A stretch of DNA of 59,713 nt from Pseudomonadota bacterium (GTDB taxonomy: Bacteria; Desulfobacterota; Desulfovibrionia; Desulfovibrionales; Desulfomicrobiaceae). Shown piece by piece: positions 27,403-37,529 of the stretch. Where the stretch lies: contig JAEWKZ010000027.1 of the NCBI GenBank assembly GCA_023393525.1, positions 1 through 59,713 of the forward strand. The letters are read 5' to 3'. Position numbers and translations under genes: made by a program. The notes beneath the pieces are model-generated. The model was not told the DNA's origin. It made no database searches and worked only from the letters and a program-made list of their open reading frames with translations. The first letter of the stretch is position 1; every line of letters starts with the position of its first letter.

Positions 27403-29124
27403 ATGTGGAGTCGTCTGAGCCTGACCTGGAAGGTTTTGCTGATCATTGTTTCAGGGCCGATCGTCCTGGCCTGCATCATGGCCTATCTGCATATTGCCGA
27501 TATCAAGGCGTCCGCCATCAACGGCCGTCTCAAAGAGAGCCGCTCCGTGGTCATGATGGCCGAATCGGTGCGCGAGGACATGGCGCACAAGCATAAAGTC
27601 GGCGTGCTGCGGCCTCTCGACGAGCTGCGCGAGGATCCAGCGAAACTGCTGCATGCCGTGCCCATCGTCACGGCCATGAACACGGCCGCGGCCAAGGCGG
27701 CGGAGGCGGGCTACGAATTCAGGGTGCCCAAGGAAAGTCCGCGCAACCCGAAGAACGAACCCAACGCCATGGAAAGGGAGATCCTGTCCGAGTTCTCGCG
27801 CACCAGCCTGCCGGAAAAAGTCATCGTCGAGAAGGACAGGCTGCTGTACTTCAAACCCATCCGTCTTTCCGAAGACTGCATGTACTGCCATGGCGACCCC
27901 AAAGGTGAAATGGACCCCACGGGTGGCGTGAAGGAAGGCTGGAAGGCGGGCGAGGTGCACGGGGCCTTTGTCATCATCTCCTCCCTCAAGGAGGCCAACG
28001 AAGCCGTGACCGTGGCCGCGCTCAGCGTGGGCGCATGGACTTTCGGCATTTTGGTCCTGCTCGGTTTTTGCGGGTGGATGCTGGTCAGGGCCAATTTGCT
28101 CAGGCCCCTCAAGGCCACCGGCGACTTTCTGGAGCGCATGGCCACCGGCGACATGAGCGGCCAGGTCGAGGTTCGCAGCGGCGACGAGCTGGGCCAGATG
28201 CAGACGCATTTGAACAACATGGCGAGAAGCCTGCGCGGCATCGTGACCGACATCGCCGGGCGGGCCAAGGTGCTCATGGGGTCTTCGGCGGAGCTTGAGA
28301 CCATGTCCGACGGACTGCTCAGAAACGCCGAAGAACTGTCGCACAAGTCCAACACCGTGGCCACGGCTTCGGAAGAGATGAACGCGAACATGAACACCGT
28401 GGCCGCCGCCATGGAGCAGGCCTCCATCAACGTCGGCACCGTGACCACCGCCGCCGAGGAGATGAGTTCGACCATCCACGAGATAGCGGGCAACACGGAC
28501 AAGACCCGCGAAGTGACCGAGCGGGCCGTGGAAAAGGCCACCTCGGCCTCGGAGAGGGTGGATAAACTGGGCATCGCGGCCAGGGAGATCGGCAAAGTCA
28601 CCGAGGCCATCAACGCCATTTCCTCCCAGACCAACCTTCTGGCGTTGAATGCCACCATCGAGGCCGCGCGGGCCGGAGACGCGGGCAAGGGATTCGCCGT
28701 GGTGGCCAACGAGATCAAGGAACTGGCCAACCAGACCGCCACGGCCACGGACGACATCCGGCAGCGCATCGAGGGCATCCAGAGTTCCACCGCCGCCACC
28801 GTGGAGGAAATTGCCCAGGTCATGGCCGTCATCGGGGAAGTGCGCGACTTTGTCGGCACCATCGCCGCCGCCGTGGAGCAGCAGTCCGCCGCCACCCGCG
28901 AGATCGCCGAGAACGTCGGCCAGGCGTCGCTGGGCATCCAGGAAGTCAACGAAAACGTGGCTCAGGCTTCCACGGTCACCGGCGAAATCGCCAAGGATAT
29001 CGTGCAGGTCAGCGAAGCGTCCGGACAGATCTCGGGCAACAGCACCGAACTCAAGCAGAGCTCCGAGAACCTGTCCCTTTTGGCCGAAGCCCTGGAACAG
29101 CTGGTGAAGAAGTTCAAGCTTTAG
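27403..29124 (+). CDS. Methyl-accepting chemotaxis protein with haem-type Tll0287-like sensor domain
   Basis: A 573-residue membrane chemoreceptor. Order: N-terminal membrane helix (VLLIIVSGPIVLACIMAYL), periplasmic Tll0287-like/DUF3365 domain with a c-type haem motif CMYCHGDP near residue 158, second membrane helix, HAMP domain (RPLKATGDFLERMATGDMSG), then a signalling domain whose hairpin tip is ISSQTNLLALNATIEAARAGD. The haem suggests sensing of redox state or a gaseous ligand. It stands alone with its own terminator; no che genes are in the window. Confidence 0.92.
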   Translation: MWSRLSLTWKVLLIIVSGPIVLACIMAYLHIADIKASAINGRLKESRSVVMMAESVREDMAHKHKVGVLRPLDELREDPAKLLHAVPIVTAMNTAAAKAAEAGYEFRVPKESPRNPKNEPNAMEREILSEFSRTSLPEKVIVEKDRLLYFKPIRLSEDCMYCHGDPKGEMDPTGGVKEGWKAGEVHGAFVIISSLKEANEAVTVAALSVGAWTFGILVLLGFCGWMLVRANLLRPLKATGDFLERMATGDMSGQVEVRSGDELGQMQTHLNNMARSLRGIVTDIAGRAKVLMGSSAELETMSDGLLRNAEELSHKSNTVATASEEMNANMNTVAAAMEQASINVGTVTTAAEEMSSTIHEIAGNTDKTREVTERAVEKATSASERVDKLGIAAREIGKVTEAINAISSQTNLLALNATIEAARAGDAGKGFAVVANEIKELANQTATATDDIRQRIEGIQSSTAATVEEIAQVMAVIGEVRDFVGTIAAAVEQQSAATREIAENVGQASLGIQEVNENVAQASTVTGEIAKDIVQVSEASGQISGNSTELKQSSENLSLLAEALEQLVKKFKL

Positions 29125-29153
29125 GAAGAACGTTTATCTTGAAATGTTATGAG

Positions 29154-29180
29154 ACGCGCCTTTCGGGGCGCGTTTTTTTT
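29154..29180 (+). terminator. Intrinsic terminator after the chemoreceptor gene
   Basis: ACGCGCC (29154-29160) pairs with GGCGCGT (29167-29173) and is followed by a run of eight T. Confidence 0.9.
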
Positions 29181-29287
29181 GCCGGCGGGAATTGGAATGG
29201 ATGCATGCATGACGAAGAAAATTGCACATCAAGGACAACTTGAAATGAATGCATGGCTGGCAAACGAGCGTGCATGGCAATTACAGT

Positions 29288-29346
29288 CTTGAATCTCCCC
29301 CTGCCAAGGGGGAGTACCCGAAGGGGGAGGGGGTATTCCCCTTGAA
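29288..29346 (+). repeat. REP-like palindromic repeat, copy 1
   Basis: A 59-bp unit with the core CCCCCTGCCAAGGGGG hairpin followed by AGTACCCGAAGGGGGAGGGGG. It recurs with one substitution at 29633-29691. Similar GC-rich repeats are widespread in bacterial intergenic regions. Confidence 0.75.
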
Positions 29347-29384
29347 CCTGACCTGACGTCGTGTATCTTTGTCGATTAAGAGAA

Positions 29385-29435
29385 AACCACCCCGCCCTTC
29401 GGGCACCCCTCCTTGGCAGGAGGGGAGTCGGCGCG
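29385..29435 (-). repeat. REP-like palindromic repeat, diverged inverted copy
   Basis: On the minus strand this reads CCCCTCCTGCCAAGGAGGGG followed by TGCCCGAAGGGCGGGGTGG, the same layout as the two 59-bp copies with stem bases changed on both sides. Confidence 0.65.
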
Positions 29436-29632
29436 GCGTTTGGCGGATCTTGAAGCTATGTACGTTCGCGACCTTCGACGAGCTCTGGGTGGGCCCATTC
29501 TCGGTTGCCAGCTGCTTGAGCTTACCCGTCATGCCGTGGAAGAATTTGCAGAACTTGACGCACACAACTAAAATTTGCTGAGTTTTACGCACTCAACTCG
29601 CCTGAAGAACGAGAGTTCGCGGTATGGACTGC

Positions 29633-29691
29633 CTTGAATCTCCCCCTGCCAAGGGGGAGTACCCGAAGGGGGAGGGGGTATTCCCCCTGAA
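29633..29691 (+). repeat. REP-like palindromic repeat, copy 2
   Basis: Matches copy 1 at 58 of 59 positions. It is followed at 29706-29745 by a stretch (TCATGCCGTGGAA...CACACAGCT) that also occurs, diverged, at 29529-29569, so a longer segment was duplicated. No gene is supported between 29181 and 29823. Confidence 0.75.
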
Positions 29692-29788
29692 TGGCCGGTT
29701 ACGCATCATGCCGTGGAAAATTTGCTGAGCTTGAAGCACACAGCTGTGTTCTCAGACGCTGGTTTGGAGAGAGATGGATAAAAAAGAT

Positions 29789-29817
29789 TTGACAAATGAT
29801 TAACTTTTGTTAATTGT
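29789..29817 (+). promoter_or_regulatory. Promoter and operator of the LexA-like repressor gene
   Basis: A TTGACA -35 box (29789-29794) is followed by the perfect palindrome ATTAAC-TTTT-GTTAAT (29799-29814) covering the spacer and the expected -10 region, directly before the repressor start. This is the arrangement expected for autoregulation. The same half-sites recur downstream of the gene at 30474-30489. Confidence 0.7.
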
Positions 29818-29823
29818 CCGCAC

Positions 29824-30453
29824 ATGAAATTTGACGACTTCTTCCAGAGGGTGGCCAAGACCACGGGCATCAGCACGCAAAAAGAGCTGGCCGGATTGCT
29901 TGGCATCGAGCCCGCAGCCATCACACTGGCCAAGAGCAGGGGCGTGCCCAAGTCCTGGGGGCTGAGCATCGCCGCCACGTTCGGGGTCAATCCGGTCTGG
30001 TTGAAGACGGGCTCGGGGCCGGTTTACCAAAATGAGCAGGCAGGCACCGTGCTCGTTCCCAAGGTGGCCGCCAAGGCCTGCGCCGGAGGCGGTTCTTTCG
30101 AGCTGAGCGACATGATCGTGGACGAACTGCCTTTTGACCGCTCCTGGTTGAGCAAAAAGGGCAACCCCGGCCGCATGGTCGCCATGGAAGTCATTGGCGA
30201 CAGCATGTCTCCGGAGCTGGAGCCGGGGGACAACATCCTCATCGACCAGAGCCAGATCCAGGTTGCGGACAACAATCTCTATGTCGTCGGCCTTGCGGAC
30301 AGTATTCAGGTCAAGCGCGTGCAGATCCGCCCCGGCCTGGTGGTTCTGTTCAGCACCAATCAGCGCTATTCACCTGTCAGCCTCCAGGGCGACGAGATCG
30401 ATACTCTTCGGGTCATCGGCCGTGTTTTGTGGAGCAGCCGGGCTTACGCGTAG
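29824..30453 (+). CDS. CI/LexA-like transcriptional repressor (HTH + S24 peptidase)
   Basis: A 209-residue phage-repressor-type regulator. An N-terminal CI-type helix-turn-helix (residues about 5-62: TQKELAGLLGIEPAAITLAK) is followed by a LexA-type S24 domain with the likely Ala-Gly self-cleavage site (A87-G88), catalytic Ser127 in GDSMSP and Lys164 in IQVKRV. Such proteins are inactivated by RecA-stimulated self-cleavage, so DNA damage may induce its targets. Palindromic operators lie just upstream and between it and the next small gene. No prophage structural genes are present, so it is either a domesticated regulator or the remains of a prophage. Confidence 0.9.
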   Translation: MKFDDFFQRVAKTTGISTQKELAGLLGIEPAAITLAKSRGVPKSWGLSIAATFGVNPVWLKTGSGPVYQNEQAGTVLVPKVAAKACAGGGSFELSDMIVDELPFDRSWLSKKGNPGRMVAMEVIGDSMSPELEPGDNILIDQSQIQVADNNLYVVGLADSIQVKRVQIRPGLVVLFSTNQRYSPVSLQGDEIDTLRVIGRVLWSSRAYA

Positions 30454-30473
30454 GAATTTTTTTTGCCGGCCTG

Positions 30474-30489
30474 ATTAACATAAGTTAAT
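30474..30489 (+). promoter_or_regulatory. Operator palindrome upstream of the small zinc-ribbon gene
   Basis: ATTAAC-ATAA-GTTAAT has the same 6-base arms and 4-base spacer as the operator in front of the repressor gene. It implies that the neighbouring LexA-like repressor controls the 52-codon gene that follows. Confidence 0.7.
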
Positions 30490-30512
30490 TCTCGATAAAG
30501 AGGAGGCATTTC

Positions 30513-30671
30513 ATGCAACAGCGATTCTGTGAATGTGGTCATCCGGTTCTGGTGGCGTATGTGATCACGAAAAAGGGCATTCTGCACGTTTACCGCGTCA
30601 ATTCACGCTTCGGCTCTCCGATGCGCTGTCCTTCATGCGGCAAGCATCTGGACATCAACACCTTGCGCTAG
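30513..30671 (+). CDS. Small zinc-ribbon protein, 52 residues
   Basis: Begins at an ATG with AGGAGG about 7 bases upstream and encodes 52 residues. Two cysteine pairs, CEC at residues 6-8 and CPSC at residues 39-42, would bind one zinc ion; the middle is a short basic beta-strand region (ITKKGILHVYRVN). I do not recognise a named family, though the layout resembles tiny phage-encoded Com-like zinc proteins. The shared operator upstream suggests it is the main target of the adjacent LexA-like repressor, a possible damage-inducible product. Function unknown. Confidence 0.75.
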   Translation: MQQRFCECGHPVLVAYVITKKGILHVYRVNSRFGSPMRCPSCGKHLDINTLR

Positions 30672-30816
30672 GCGTTCCGGGTTCGGGCGGAGTCGGCTCG
30701 TCATGGCTTGCCTTGGCCGGTCGGGCAGGGCGTCGAGGTCTGTGGGGGCGGGCTTTGTTTCCGGATTTTCAGATGGTGGAAACACGATCGGGGAAGCGTA
30801 CATGAGCGGCGGCATG

Positions 30817-30846
30817 AAAAAAGGGAGAAGACAGTGTCTCCTCCCT
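30817..30846 (-). terminator. Terminator of the tRNA-Arg gene
   Basis: Read on the minus strand, AGGGAGGAGACA pairs with TGTCTTCTCCCT across a 3-base loop and runs into TTTTTT. Confidence 0.85.
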
Positions 30847-30857
30847 GATTTCGCTAG

Positions 30858-30934
30858 TGGTGCGCCCGGCATGATTCGAACATGCGACCTACTGATTCGT
30901 AGTCAGGCACTCTATCCAACTGAGCTACGGGCGC
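30858..30934 (-). tRNA. tRNA-Arg (anticodon ACG)
   Basis: The minus strand folds as a standard cloverleaf: acceptor GCGCCCG with CGGGCGC, D arm GCTC/GAGT, anticodon loop CTACGAA with anticodon ACG (read as ICG after deamination), T arm GCATG/CATGC and an encoded CCA end. The first pair of the anticodon stem (27-43) is a C-U mismatch, mildly unusual. Confidence 0.95.
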
Positions 30935-31040
30935 GTCGAGAAAAAGGTGTCTATGGGCAAGTGGTCTGAATGTCAATAATTTTATCGCAAAAAAAGGTAA
31001 CCATGTCGTGCCTTGATGGACGAGGCCCGTAACGGAGGGT

Positions 31041-31622
31041 TCAAGGCTTCGCGGCGGGTGTCAGGATGTAGCCGAGCCATACATCCCTGTTTCCGAGCAG
31101 GGATCGGCTTCGCGAATGCTCCAGGATGCTCAGTCCGAGGCGGTTGAACTCCCGGCGCAATTCCGAATCCGACCAGAGTTGGAAAACCCGCCCGTCTTCG
31201 CTCTTTTCGCTTCCACCCCAGGCCTTCATGCTCAGGTACATGACCCCGCCGGATTTGAGCATGCGCATGATCTTGCGCAGCGCCTTGGAAAATTCGGGCT
31301 TGTCGAGGTGGACCAGGGTCCCGATGAGCAGGACGCAGTCGTAATGGATGGGCGGATTGTACTCGAACAGGTCCGCAATGGCGACGGGGCAGTCCGAATG
31401 CTCGCTGGCCATCACGGCCAGCGATGGGGATCGTTCCAGTCCCGACGGCGCGAATCCTCTGGTTTTGAGCCATTTCAGATCCCGGCCCGAACCGCAGCCG
31501 ATGTCGAGAATCGTACTTCCCGCATCCAGATGGCGCAGCAATGGCGCGAGAATGGGAGCGGGATCCACGCGATTGGTGCGCTCGAAATAGGCGCGGGCGT
31601 TTATTTCGTAGTAATCTGTCAT
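31041..31622 (-). CDS. Class I SAM-dependent methyltransferase
   Basis: A 193-residue methyltransferase of unknown substrate. The SAM-binding motif ILDIGCGSGRDLKWL (near residue 38) and the second acidic position in PSGLERS are clear; DCVLLIGTLVHLDK fits motif IV. Stand-alone small methyltransferases of this type may act on tellurite, small molecules or proteins. It is transcribed towards the tRNA gene and is separated from the small exported-protein gene upstream by a strong hairpin. Confidence 0.85.
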   Translation of the reverse strand: MTDYYEINARAYFERTNRVDPAPILAPLLRHLDAGSTILDIGCGSGRDLKWLKTRGFAPSGLERSPSLAVMASEHSDCPVAIADLFEYNPPIHYDCVLLIGTLVHLDKPEFSKALRKIMRMLKSGGVMYLSMKAWGGSEKSEDGRVFQLWSDSELRREFNRLGLSILEHSRSRSLLGNRDVWLGYILTPAAKP

Positions 31623-31640
31623 GCGGTTTGGGTCACCTGC

Positions 31641-31690
31641 GAAAACAGCCGGAAATGAAGACAGCGAGGTCTTCTTTTCCGGCTGTTTTC
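31641..31690 (-). terminator. Long hairpin terminator between the small exported-protein gene and the methyltransferase
   Basis: A 15-bp outer stem, GAAAACAGCCGGAAA with TTTCCGGCTGTTTTC, encloses a second GAAGAC/GTCTTC stem. On either strand it ends in a T-rich tract and could stop transcription in both directions. Confidence 0.75.
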
Positions 31691-31708
31691 GAAATGTGTT
31701 GCATAATT

Positions 31709-32002
31709 TTATTTCTTAGGAAGATCTCTTCCAAACTGATACGCGCTTCTGCATCGTTCTTTGCATTTGTCTTTTTCCGGGCCTTGAAGATCGTAACAGG
31801 TATCAAAGCAATCCCTGAAATCTTTTTTGTATTCTTCATGAGCGTCGTCTTTGTCCAAATATGTCTCTCGACAGTCTTTGATACATTGCTCATCGCCTCC
31901 ACATTTGTCCATGCATCCGCCGTAGCCCATGAAAGCACTGGACGTGAGAGGAAAAATCATCATCGCAAGCAGAACCATGACACAACAAGCAAACCTTTTC
32001 AC
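31709..32002 (-). CDS. Small exported cysteine-rich protein with four CX3C motifs
   Basis: A 97-residue protein with a clear signal peptide (residues 1 to about 23, cleavage after TSSA). The mature part has four evenly arranged CX3C motifs (C30-C34, C40-C44, C65-C69, C80-C84) in acidic, lysine-rich helices. Paired CX3C motifs of this kind form disulfide-linked helical hairpins in other proteins; in the periplasm two such hairpins could form here. No named bacterial family comes to mind; function unknown. Confidence 0.7.
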   Translation of the reverse strand: MKRFACCVMVLLAMMIFPLTSSAFMGYGGCMDKCGGDEQCIKDCRETYLDKDDAHEEYKKDFRDCFDTCYDLQGPEKDKCKERCRSAYQFGRDLPKK

Positions 32003-32073
32003 GCGAAAACCTCCTCTGTTTTTAGTATCCGGAAACGAATCCGTTCACATCGCAAAATCTTGGCGGGCGCGGC

Positions 32074-32475
32074 TCATTCCGATTGAGCGTCATTGGTCTC
32101 GGAAGCGTTTTGCGCTTTGAGCAGCCAGCCGGAATACGACCAGAGGTATGGCCGTTCGTCCATGCTCCCCTCATGGACGACAACGCCCAGGGGAGTTTCG
32201 AGCACATCGCCTTTTTCTCCGGGCACCTCGGTTCCATTCTGGGTGAGAATGCCGTGATATCCCTGGCTTCTGCTGCCGGGCCGCAGGACAAGAACCGTCA
32301 ATGCCCATCCATCCTTTTCAAGCGTCTGGGTCGTTTTCGTCGATTCCGGCAGAGGAATCCCTGTTTGCGGACGCTGTTCAAGAGTGAAGCCATCCAGGCT
32401 CCGCGCTGAAGCTGAAGAAGAAAGAAAAAGGAATGCACATGCCAAAAGAAAAAATACTCGTAGAGAATCTTTCAC
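32074..32475 (-). CDS. Hypothetical exported protein
   Basis: From a GTG at 32475 the product is 133 residues with a signal peptide (DSLRVFFLLACAFLFLSSSASA) and a mature part without recognised domains, containing GWALTVLVLRPGSRSQGYHG and ending in a hydrophilic tail. A longer reading from a TTG at 32526 would put 17 odd residues before the signal peptide. Neither start has a clear ribosome site, so the start is uncertain. It is transcribed just upstream of the CX3C protein gene, 71 bases away, and may share its transcript. Confidence 0.55.
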   Translation of the reverse strand: MKDSLRVFFLLACAFLFLSSSASARSLDGFTLEQRPQTGIPLPESTKTTQTLEKDGWALTVLVLRPGSRSQGYHGILTQNGTEVPGEKGDVLETPLGVVVHEGSMDERPYLWSYSGWLLKAQNASETNDAQSE

Positions 32476-32723
32476 CTTAGAACCGTTCCCGTTGATCGTG
32501 GTGCATAAAAAAGCAAACAACTTCAAAATGATGTCAACAAATACCCGATCAGACGGTAAAAATCAAACATGCCGTGGTTTGCGAGGAAAATCATTCGTTT
32601 TTCTGTCCTGATCGGCCCCCGTCAAAAATGCCGTGTTCCGTGAACGCGTCCGCCGCATCTTGGCAACCTCGCGGCAACGGGCTACACGAAGGATTCGTTT
32701 ACCCTTAAAAAAAGGATGGTCGC

Positions 32724-33374
32724 ATGTCTCTCATCTTCCGGTTGCCGATACTCGTGATGCTTGTCCTGTCCCTTGGGGCCTGCCAGAAAGTCTACTATGA
32801 AACCATGGAGAAGGTGGGCGTTCATAAGCGGGACATCCTCGTGGACCGCGTCGAGGCTGCCCGCGACTCCCAGGCCGAGGCCAAGGAGGAGTTCGCCAGC
32901 GCCTTGGAGCGTTTCGCCAGCGTAGTCAACTTCGACGGCGGCGAGTTGCAGGTGGCGTATGAGCGCCTCAATGCATCCTACGAGGATTGCGAGGATCAGG
33001 CGGCCACCGTCGCCGACCGCATCGACAAGGTCGAGGATGTCGCCGGAGCGCTTTTCGCCGAGTGGGAGAAGGAACTGTCCATGTATTCGAACGCCAGGCT
33101 GCGTGACCAGAGCGCCAGCCAATTGCGGGAAACCAAACGGGAGTACGGGAAAATGGCCGCCGCAATGCGCAAGGCCGAGAAGACCATGTACCCCGTGCTC
33201 GACGTGCTGCGCGATCAGGTGCTCTTTCTCAAGCACAATCTCAATGCTCGGGCCATCGCCTCCATCAAGACGGAGCTGGCCACCGTGCAGCGGGACGTGG
33301 CCGCCCTCGTCACGCAGATGGAAAGCTCCATCGCGGAAGCCAATCAATTCATAACCCAGATGCAGAAGAACTGA
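32724..33374 (+). CDS. DUF2959 lipoprotein
   Basis: A 216-residue coiled-coil lipoprotein. The N-terminal lipobox LSLGAC predicts lipid attachment at Cys near residue 20; the rest is almost entirely helical (KVYYETMEKVGVHKRDILVDRVEAARDSQ split over the first helices), typical of DUF2959, a family of unknown function in Gram-negative bacteria. AAGGATGG lies upstream of the ATG. It is monocistronic and convergent with the P-type ATPase gene. Confidence 0.8.
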   Translation: MSLIFRLPILVMLVLSLGACQKVYYETMEKVGVHKRDILVDRVEAARDSQAEAKEEFASALERFASVVNFDGGELQVAYERLNASYEDCEDQAATVADRIDKVEDVAGALFAEWEKELSMYSNARLRDQSASQLRETKREYGKMAAAMRKAEKTMYPVLDVLRDQVLFLKHNLNARAIASIKTELATVQRDVAALVTQMESSIAEANQFITQMQKN

Positions 33375-33442
33375 GTCCCTATTTCCGCTGCGCGAGACAA
33401 TCCTCATTCGCGCATCTTCTTGCCCAGACTGCCGTGCCCATC

Positions 33443-33470
33443 GATCCGGAGCCGCCGTTGGTTCCGGATC
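33443..33470. terminator. Hairpin between convergent DUF2959 and P-type ATPase genes
   Basis: GATCCGGA (33443-33450) pairs with TCCGGATC (33463-33470). No T-run follows on either strand, so it is only a candidate bidirectional terminator. Confidence 0.4.
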
Positions 33471-33515
33471 ATCCCGGATGGAGCGCTGCGTCGGCGGCGC
33501 AAATCGGCGTACTCC

Positions 33516-36230
<2,715 letters not shown>

Positions 36231-36326
36231 GATTTTCCCCGGAATCTTGATTGGAAATGGGATGTTCAATGAAGAAGACATCTGCCAGCATTCAAAAGAT
36301 ATGGCAACAAACCGGGAAAAAAGCAG
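36231..36326 (-). promoter_or_regulatory. Leader upstream of the P-type ATPase, shared with the MmeI-like gene
   Basis: The first 80 bases upstream of the ATPase start match the 80 bases upstream of the MmeI-like gene (42623-42702) at about 57 of 80 positions without gaps. Both end exactly at the start codon and contain a GGA-rich ribosome site and a hairpin. The coding regions behind them are unrelated. Confidence 0.6.
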
Positions 36327-36475
36327 GGGGATGACCAGATTGTGGCTCCAGCCGATTTCTCGCGCCAGTGGTGCGAGTATTTCCGACCGGTGTACGCCTC
36401 GAAAAAAGCCTTCATCCGCCAGAAGTTGGAGGACGAGAAACCGCACACACCGGGAAACTCCATCCGCAGACTGGC
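36327..36475 (-). pseudogene. DUF1016 (YhcG-like) nuclease gene remnant
   Basis: Two adjacent minus-strand frames carry pieces of one DUF1016 N-terminal domain: RMEFPGVCGFSSSNFWRM...FFEAY ending near 36392, then SEILAPLAREIGWSHNLVIP from 36386 to 36327. The same stretch in the intact gene at 38124-39167 reads SEFPGISGFSRRN...VQPLVAQIGWSHNLVI. The fragment therefore has a frameshift and lacks both ends, including the nuclease motif. Confidence 0.75.
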
Positions 36476-36509
36476 AGGTATAATTGGTATGCCAGCATGA
36501 AGAGAGTTC

Positions 36510-37529
36510 TTAACCACCGCCATGTTGCTCCAGCCACTGGCGGCCCTTGTCGGTAAGGCGGTATTTCTGCAGGCGGCTGTTGGGTTTGTCGGGGATGGTC
36601 ATCTCGATCAGGCTGTCGGTCAGGGCCGGTTTGAGGTAGCGTTCGCGGAAGGATTTGCGGTCCAAGAGGCCCAGGATGAATTGGAGCGCTTCGCGTCCCA
36701 TCTCGCCCTGGATCGCCGCCAGCAGTTCCTCGACTTGGGGGCTGACTTGAGGGCTGACTTGGGGGGCAGTGGTGGTCACGGTCTCCAGAATCATTCGCAG
36801 CATGAAGGCGATGAATGGCGCGGAGTCGGTCTGCCGGGTACTCTCCTGAATAGCGTGGTAGTACTCGGCCTGGTGCTCGAAAATCAGGCTTTCCACCGGG
36901 ATGTCGGCGAACAGGGGATTCCAGCGGGCCAGAATCAGGCTCTGCCACAGCCGCCCCATGCGACCGTTGCCGTCGGCGAAGGGGTGGATGAATTCGAATT
37001 CGTAGTGAAAAACCGCGCTGGCGATGAGCGGATGAGCATCGGTGGCGGCCAGCCAGCCGAACAGGTCGGCCATCAGTTGCGGCACCCGATCGGCAGGCGG
37101 CGCCATGTGGATCACTTGGCTTCCCGCCATCACTCCGACGCCGCCATGCCGGTACAGTCCCGCCTCGTCGATCAGGCTGGACATCAGAATCCGGTGCGCC
37201 TCCAGCAGATCCTTTTCCGATGATGGTTTCCAGGTATCGAAGAGATCGTAGGCGGCCAGGGCATTCTTTGCCTCCTGCACCTCTCGCGGCGGGGCGATGA
37301 CATGCTTGCCCTCCAGAATCGCGGTGATCTGCGCTTCGCTTAAACTGTTGCCTTCGATGGCCAGCGAGCCATGAATGGTGCGGATGCGGTTGATACGCCG
37401 CAGCCGCAGGGCTCTTGCCTGGTCGGTGAGCACGGTCAACCGCTCGACGGCCTCGCTGATGGCGGCTACCCGGTTCAGGATCTCCGGGGTGATGGTGTAG
37501 GGCGGCTGATAGGATGATTTTTGGCTCAT
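36510..37529 (-). CDS. Fic-domain protein (class II-type autoinhibited AMP transferase)
   Basis: A 339-residue Fic protein expected to modify a target protein, usually by AMPylation. The catalytic motif HPFADGNGRMGR (residues 182-193) is complete, and the inhibitory helix SLAIEGN (residues 55-61) lies upstream. The C-terminus (residues about 260-339) is a winged helix ending YRLTDKGRQWLEQHGG. It overlaps the RhuM-like gene by 4 bases (ATGA) and is last in a minus-strand cluster with a DUF1016 nuclease and an MmeI-like enzyme. A toxin-like or regulatory role is inferred. Confidence 0.9.
   Translation of the reverse strand: MSQKSSYQPPYTITPEILNRVAAISEAVERLTVLTDQARALRLRRINRIRTIHGSLAIEGNSLSEAQITAILEGKHVIAPPREVQEAKNALAAYDLFDTWKPSSEKDLLEAHRILMSSLIDEAGLYRHGGVGVMAGSQVIHMAPPADRVPQLMADLFGWLAATDAHPLIASAVFHYEFEFIHPFADGNGRMGRLWQSLILARWNPLFADIPVESLIFEHQAEYYHAIQESTRQTDSAPFIAFMLRMILETVTTTAPQVSPQVSPQVEELLAAIQGEMGREALQFILGLLDRKSFRERYLKPALTDSLIEMTIPDKPNSRLQKYRLTDKGRQWLEQHGGG

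Noticed and set aside
29369..29581. 70-codon plus-strand open frame within the REP-like repeats
   Set aside because: Begins inside the repeat region and encodes no recognisable domain; no ribosome site.
29288..29691. CRISPR array
   Set aside because: Only two near-identical copies plus an inverted one, about 290 bp apart, without regular spacers or cas genes.
30703..30969. Plus-strand open frame containing GMIRTCDLLIRSQALYPTEL
   Set aside because: The familiar false protein produced by reading a tRNA gene antisense; the tRNA-Arg and its terminator explain the sequence.
31541..32086. 181-codon plus-strand open frame over the small exported protein genes
   Set aside because: Lies antisense to a gene with a clear signal peptide and patterned cysteines, and crosses a strong terminator hairpin.
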